This document shows, piece by piece, positions 61,287-64,000 of a DNA stretch of 64,000 nucleotides. The translations under genes and the position numbers were made by a program. Within the stretch, counting starts at the first letter, position 1; each line of letters begins with the position of its first letter. The stretch is from Trichosphaerium sp. ATCC 40318 (Eukaryota > Discosea > Flabellinia > Trichosidae), in assembly GCA_038496445.1 (NCBI GenBank), contig JALMLS010000307.1, positions 48,922 to 112,921 of the forward strand, given 5' to 3'. Under the pieces are notes generated by a model. That model searched no databases, had not been told where the DNA came from, and worked only from the letters and a program-made list of their open reading frames with translations.

Positions 61287-61847
61287 TTACGTTGATAAAT
61301 CCATGCCTTGGTTATCCACAGTGAAGAGCGATTGTGCTTGTTTATTTCGAAATTTGGCTTTTTTGATCTTTGCCAATTGCGCTTTTGCCTTTTGTAGCTC
61401 TGATAATGACGTTGGTGGCACATAGTTTTGTGACAGGCGAGAAAAATTGAAAGCTTGATGGGCTTTGTTCTTTTTACGTTTGTCGGTTTCCATCAAGTCT
61501 CCAACGGTTATTGTTTCGTTTTGAAAGGCTTCTTCCTGCTCTTTACGCTCTTTGGCCATTTCTTTCATTTGCTTGTTTTGGCGTCTGGTTATGTTTTTCC
61601 TTGCCCGTTTGGATGGTTTTCGCGTAGGGGCGGTGTATTCTTCCTCTTCCTTGTCTTCAGCCTCAGCTAATTCTCGTTTTCGTTTCTTTTTCGCAAGCGC
61701 TACTAAATCGATCTACACGAGCGTTGGTAACAATTTGTAAAGAAACAAACTGTAAAAAATTACCTGATTATCGCCCAAGTACTTTGAAATGTCCACTGTA
61801 CCAGCGCCACCAGCTCTAGCTTGTCTCCTACGTCTTGCCTTACCCAT
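61287..61847 (-). CDS. Basic coiled-coil protein, nucleolar-looking
   Basis: Two exons, 61847-61764 and 61712-61287; 170 codons including the stop, 169 residues. The start MGKARRRRQARAGGAGTVDI is followed by two basic blocks (LAKKKRKRELAEAEDKEEEE; TRKPSKRARKNITRRQNKQM), a helical K/E stretch, and an end of LAKIKKAKFRNKQAQSLFTV. The arrangement of a basic MGK start, a helix and an end with VGDL...QAFNFSRL resembles small ribosome-biogenesis factors such as Slx9, but the similarity is weak. Nuclear or nucleolar localisation is inferred from the basic blocks. Not assigned to a family. Confidence 0.6.
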
Positions 61848-61960
61848 GATAACCGTTTCGTTTTGTAACTAAACCTGTAAAAATAAGTTACCGAGAAAAC
61901 ACACGACTTGATACTACGCGACTCGGGGACAGCTTACACCCAGCGTAACTTACCACGAAC

Positions 61961-63302
61961 ATGACAGAGGGCACTCCTAGCGATATAGAGCGATTCTGGC
62001 TCGTTAATCCTAATGAGTACGAATTTCTTTACCACGTTTTTGCGGCAATCAACGCAGTATTGACAATCCCGCTAGTTTGATCGTAAAAAAGGACATTGGA
62101 AAAGGTAATTTGTCAACATGCCGGTGCCCGTTCACTAACACGTGACAAGGCGCTTATGGAGTGGTGCAGCTAGCGGATTACCTCGGTCTAAATGTACACC
62201 AAAACTATAACGCTTTTTGTTACTAAATTTCGCCGCAGGTGGCAGTTAAGACCATTGCACCTTCGAACAGCTCCAACAACGCCGATTTAGTAAAGTACAC
62301 ACGAAGAGAAATCGCGATTATGAAGTATGTAAAATACTTTTTATCAAAAAAGTTATATTACCGTCTGCTTTAGGAGCGCTCGTCACCCTAACATCGTTTG
62401 TTTCATTGGTATCGTTACAGCAGGAAGGCAGACTGGTCTTGGTGCGCGTTCTATATCCGTGCATTGCAAAATTAATGTATTTGAACCTAGGGACACAGAT
62501 TGTACTCGAGTATCTGCCAGGAGGTAATAGTGTCTTGCATGTTACTTGTTTCAATCCATAACTTGGAGTAGGTGACCTACGGCAAGTGTTGAAAGGCCCA
62601 AAAGAGATATCATACCATCGTCGAATGATATGGGCACAGGACATTGCTTGTGCCATGGCATACCTACATTCTAGGTGTGTTTGTCTATTTTATCAATGTA
62701 ACATTTTTTACAGGGGCATTGTGTATCGTGACTTGAAGTGTAAAAATTTGTTGTTAGATGAAAACAATCGTGTCAAGCTTTGTGACTTTGGGTACAGCTT
62801 ATCCTACCTTAATTGCTCTGATAGTTTATAGCTTTGCCCGTGTTGTATCCACCAAGGAAAGACCAAATACAATGTGTGGCACTGATGACTTTATGGCTCC
62901 AGAAGTTATATTAGGTTTGGATTACAATGAAAGAGCAGACATTTTTAGTTATGGGTAAGGATTCTTCATATTTTGACATGGTTGTTAAAACAGTTACTGC
63001 TAGGCTTGTTATGCTGGAACTAATCACACGTGCCAAGATTGGGGTGTCATTAAAGAGAACTGTTCAAAATTCATTTGCTTTGGAAGAAAAGGAGGCGCAA
63101 AAGCTTGTTCCCCGCATGTGTCCCCCACATTTTTCCAAATTGGTACATAATTTAATAATGTTGGGTATTAATAGGCTTTAAGGCAATGTTATGTTGTAAA
63201 TATGATCCTAAGGACAGACCTCCCTTTAAAAAGATTATAATGGCCCTAAAGCAAATGAATAGAGTCTTGGAAAAACACAGAGCTAAAAAACCTACTAGAT
63301 AA
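61961..63302 (+). CDS. TKL-type protein kinase
   Basis: About ten short exons from ATG 61961 to TAA 63300-63302. The kinase domain fills nearly the whole protein: LIVKKDIGKGAYGVVQLA (glycine loop), VAVKTIAPSN (VAIK lysine), REIAIMKSARHPNIVCFIGI, IVLEYLPGGDLRQVL, then IVYRDLKCKNLLLDE. The usual HRD histidine is replaced by Tyr, while the catalytic Asp and Lys remain. DFG is present across an intron (LCDFGFARVV), then CGTDDFMAPEVILGLDYNER, FSYGLVMLELITR and CKYDPKDRPPFKK. The GTDxFMAPEV and DYNERADIFSYG motifs are typical of TKL kinases of the LIMK/TESK-like group common in amoebozoans. Substrates are unknown. There is no transmembrane or regulatory domain. Confidence 0.88.
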
Positions 63303-63380
63303 TAAATGTTCAATTGTTTTAAAGGATGGTGCCTTCTTTTTACCTGACAAACCTTTTAGTTAAGACCAAAACACTATTTT

Positions 63381-63933
63381 AGTAGCCAAGGCTGTGTTTA
63401 ATCCATTTTTTTCCATATTTGTTCAAAGGTATGCTAAAGTGTCTGACATTGTCAAACACAACACACCCAAAGCTTCTGAAAATACACTCAAAGTAAGGAA
63501 AAAGCAATTCATATAAGCTCCATTATGCATTGCATATGAAAATGTTGCAATTCATTTATACATGATCAGGAAATTTCCAACACTCACAAGGCAATGTTTT
63601 GGCATCAACAAAACAGTCTTGTAGCCTTGAATATTACCAATTCCCAATGTGAATCATTACCAGACAAAGACAAGTTTATACAAGTTGGCCACTACTGGAA
63701 ATCTGCTAATTGGATGGTTGATTTTAAAGAAACATGGGAGGATTGGGGTGCTGGTTTACCTCCACCTCCTGATCCACCCCCCTTTACCACCTACCAACTC
63801 CAAAAACACTTATATCAACAACCAGTTAAAATTACTAACCCCACCCATATGTAGGTAGTAGGCAAAGACACAACTATTACTTAGATGATGAAAGCTCAGA
63901 CGAGTGGGATGAAGATCTTTATTTTGAACTATG
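63381..63933 (+). CDS. Possible small gene with polyproline and acidic Trp-containing end
   Basis: Exon-like frames: about 63381-63491 (VAKAVFNPFFSIFVQRYAKV, ending LK before a GTAAGG donor), about 63571-63852 (starting EISNTHKAMFWHQQNSLVAL, later WMVDFKETWEDWGAGLPPPP), and a third at about 63856-63933 encoding DDESSDEWDEDLYFEL and stop. The first two join cleanly. No in-frame join to the third was found without a frameshift, and no start ATG is visible, so this may be a fragment or a decayed gene. The end DEWDEDLYFEL resembles the acidic Trp motif of Arp2/3 activators, but no WH2 motif is seen. Confidence 0.35.
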
Positions 63934-64000
63934 AAAATATAAAATGTAATAAACAGCACACATGGTTATTGTCGTCCACAGCACAATAAACCCATCTTTT

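Overview
This is a eukaryotic nuclear segment, gene-dense and rich in introns. Most protein genes are split by short GT-AG introns of roughly 35-110 bases. The donors are very often GTACGT, and many acceptors follow long T tracts, so most gene models here were assembled by hand from exons joined in frame. The gene content points to an amorphean (unikont) organism. It includes a 374-residue actin, an Arp2/3 p34 subunit, a RhoGEF, a DENN protein, a FAN/NSMAF BEACH-WD40 protein, a TKL-type kinase, an AGXT2-type aminotransferase and also a Zn(2)-Cys(6) binuclear cluster factor. Zn2Cys6 factors are mostly fungal but occur in some amoebozoans, whereas FAN and TKL kinases are not expected in Dikarya. 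My leading guess is a free-living amoebozoan, with an early-branching fungus or relative as the alternative. This is inference; no organellar, bacterial or viral block is evident.

Layout. 1-1.4 kb: the 3' part of a TRF4/Cid14-type poly(A) polymerase. 1.4-3.4 kb: no convincing gene. 3.5-4.9 kb: actin (minus). 5.5-7.9 kb: two divergent F-box/LRR paralogues and an LRR remnant. 9.0-10.5 kb: a tail-anchored UBE2J1-type E2 (minus). 10.7-15.2 kb: a many-exon type I surface glycoprotein (minus). 15.9-20.4 kb: a head-to-head pair of paralogues, each with tandem repeats of about 55-60 residues and a C-terminal PD-(D/E)XK-like nuclease domain. 20.9 kb: an intronless, degenerate small-GTPase-like ORF. 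21.9-23.3 kb: ARPC2 with an unusual RG-rich tail. 23.6-25.9 kb: AGXT2. 26.0-28.8 kb: two unrecognised genes. 30.2-32.7 kb: a Tudor-like protein. 33.1-35.1 kb: GPKOW/Spp2. 35.5-38.2 kb: RhoGEF. 38.5-40.6 kb: pyruvate kinase. 40.9-41.4 kb: a possible Nnf1. 41.5-43.1 kb: VTA1/LIP5. 43.3-44.7 kb: a secreted Cys-containing protein. 44.9-46.0 kb: a BAH protein. 46.4-50.1 kb: a DENN protein. 50.7-53.4 kb: the Zn2Cys6 factor. 53.7-55.0 kb: a DUF218-like membrane protein. 55.2-55.6 kb: a small gene. 55.9-56.8 kb: a TMEM135-like protein. 56.9-61.1 kb: FAN. 61.3-61.8 kb: a basic, nucleolar-looking protein. 62.0-63.3 kb: the TKL kinase. The end of the window holds a possible small gene.

Neighbouring genes do not form an operon or a single pathway. 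Most are housekeeping: cytoskeleton (actin, ARPC2, RhoGEF), membrane traffic (VTA1, DENN, FAN), RNA processing (TRF4, GPKOW), ERAD (UBE2J1) and metabolism (pyruvate kinase, AGXT2). Several pairs are divergent with only 140-370 bases between start codons, implying shared promoters.

The least explained parts are the divergent repeat-nuclease pair, the RG-tailed ARPC2, the pseudo-GTPase-like ORF, the marked excess of the palindrome CACGTG, and the GTACGT donor habit. Exon edges given in the entries come from reading splice signals and frame by eye; a few may be off by a base or use an alternative site.
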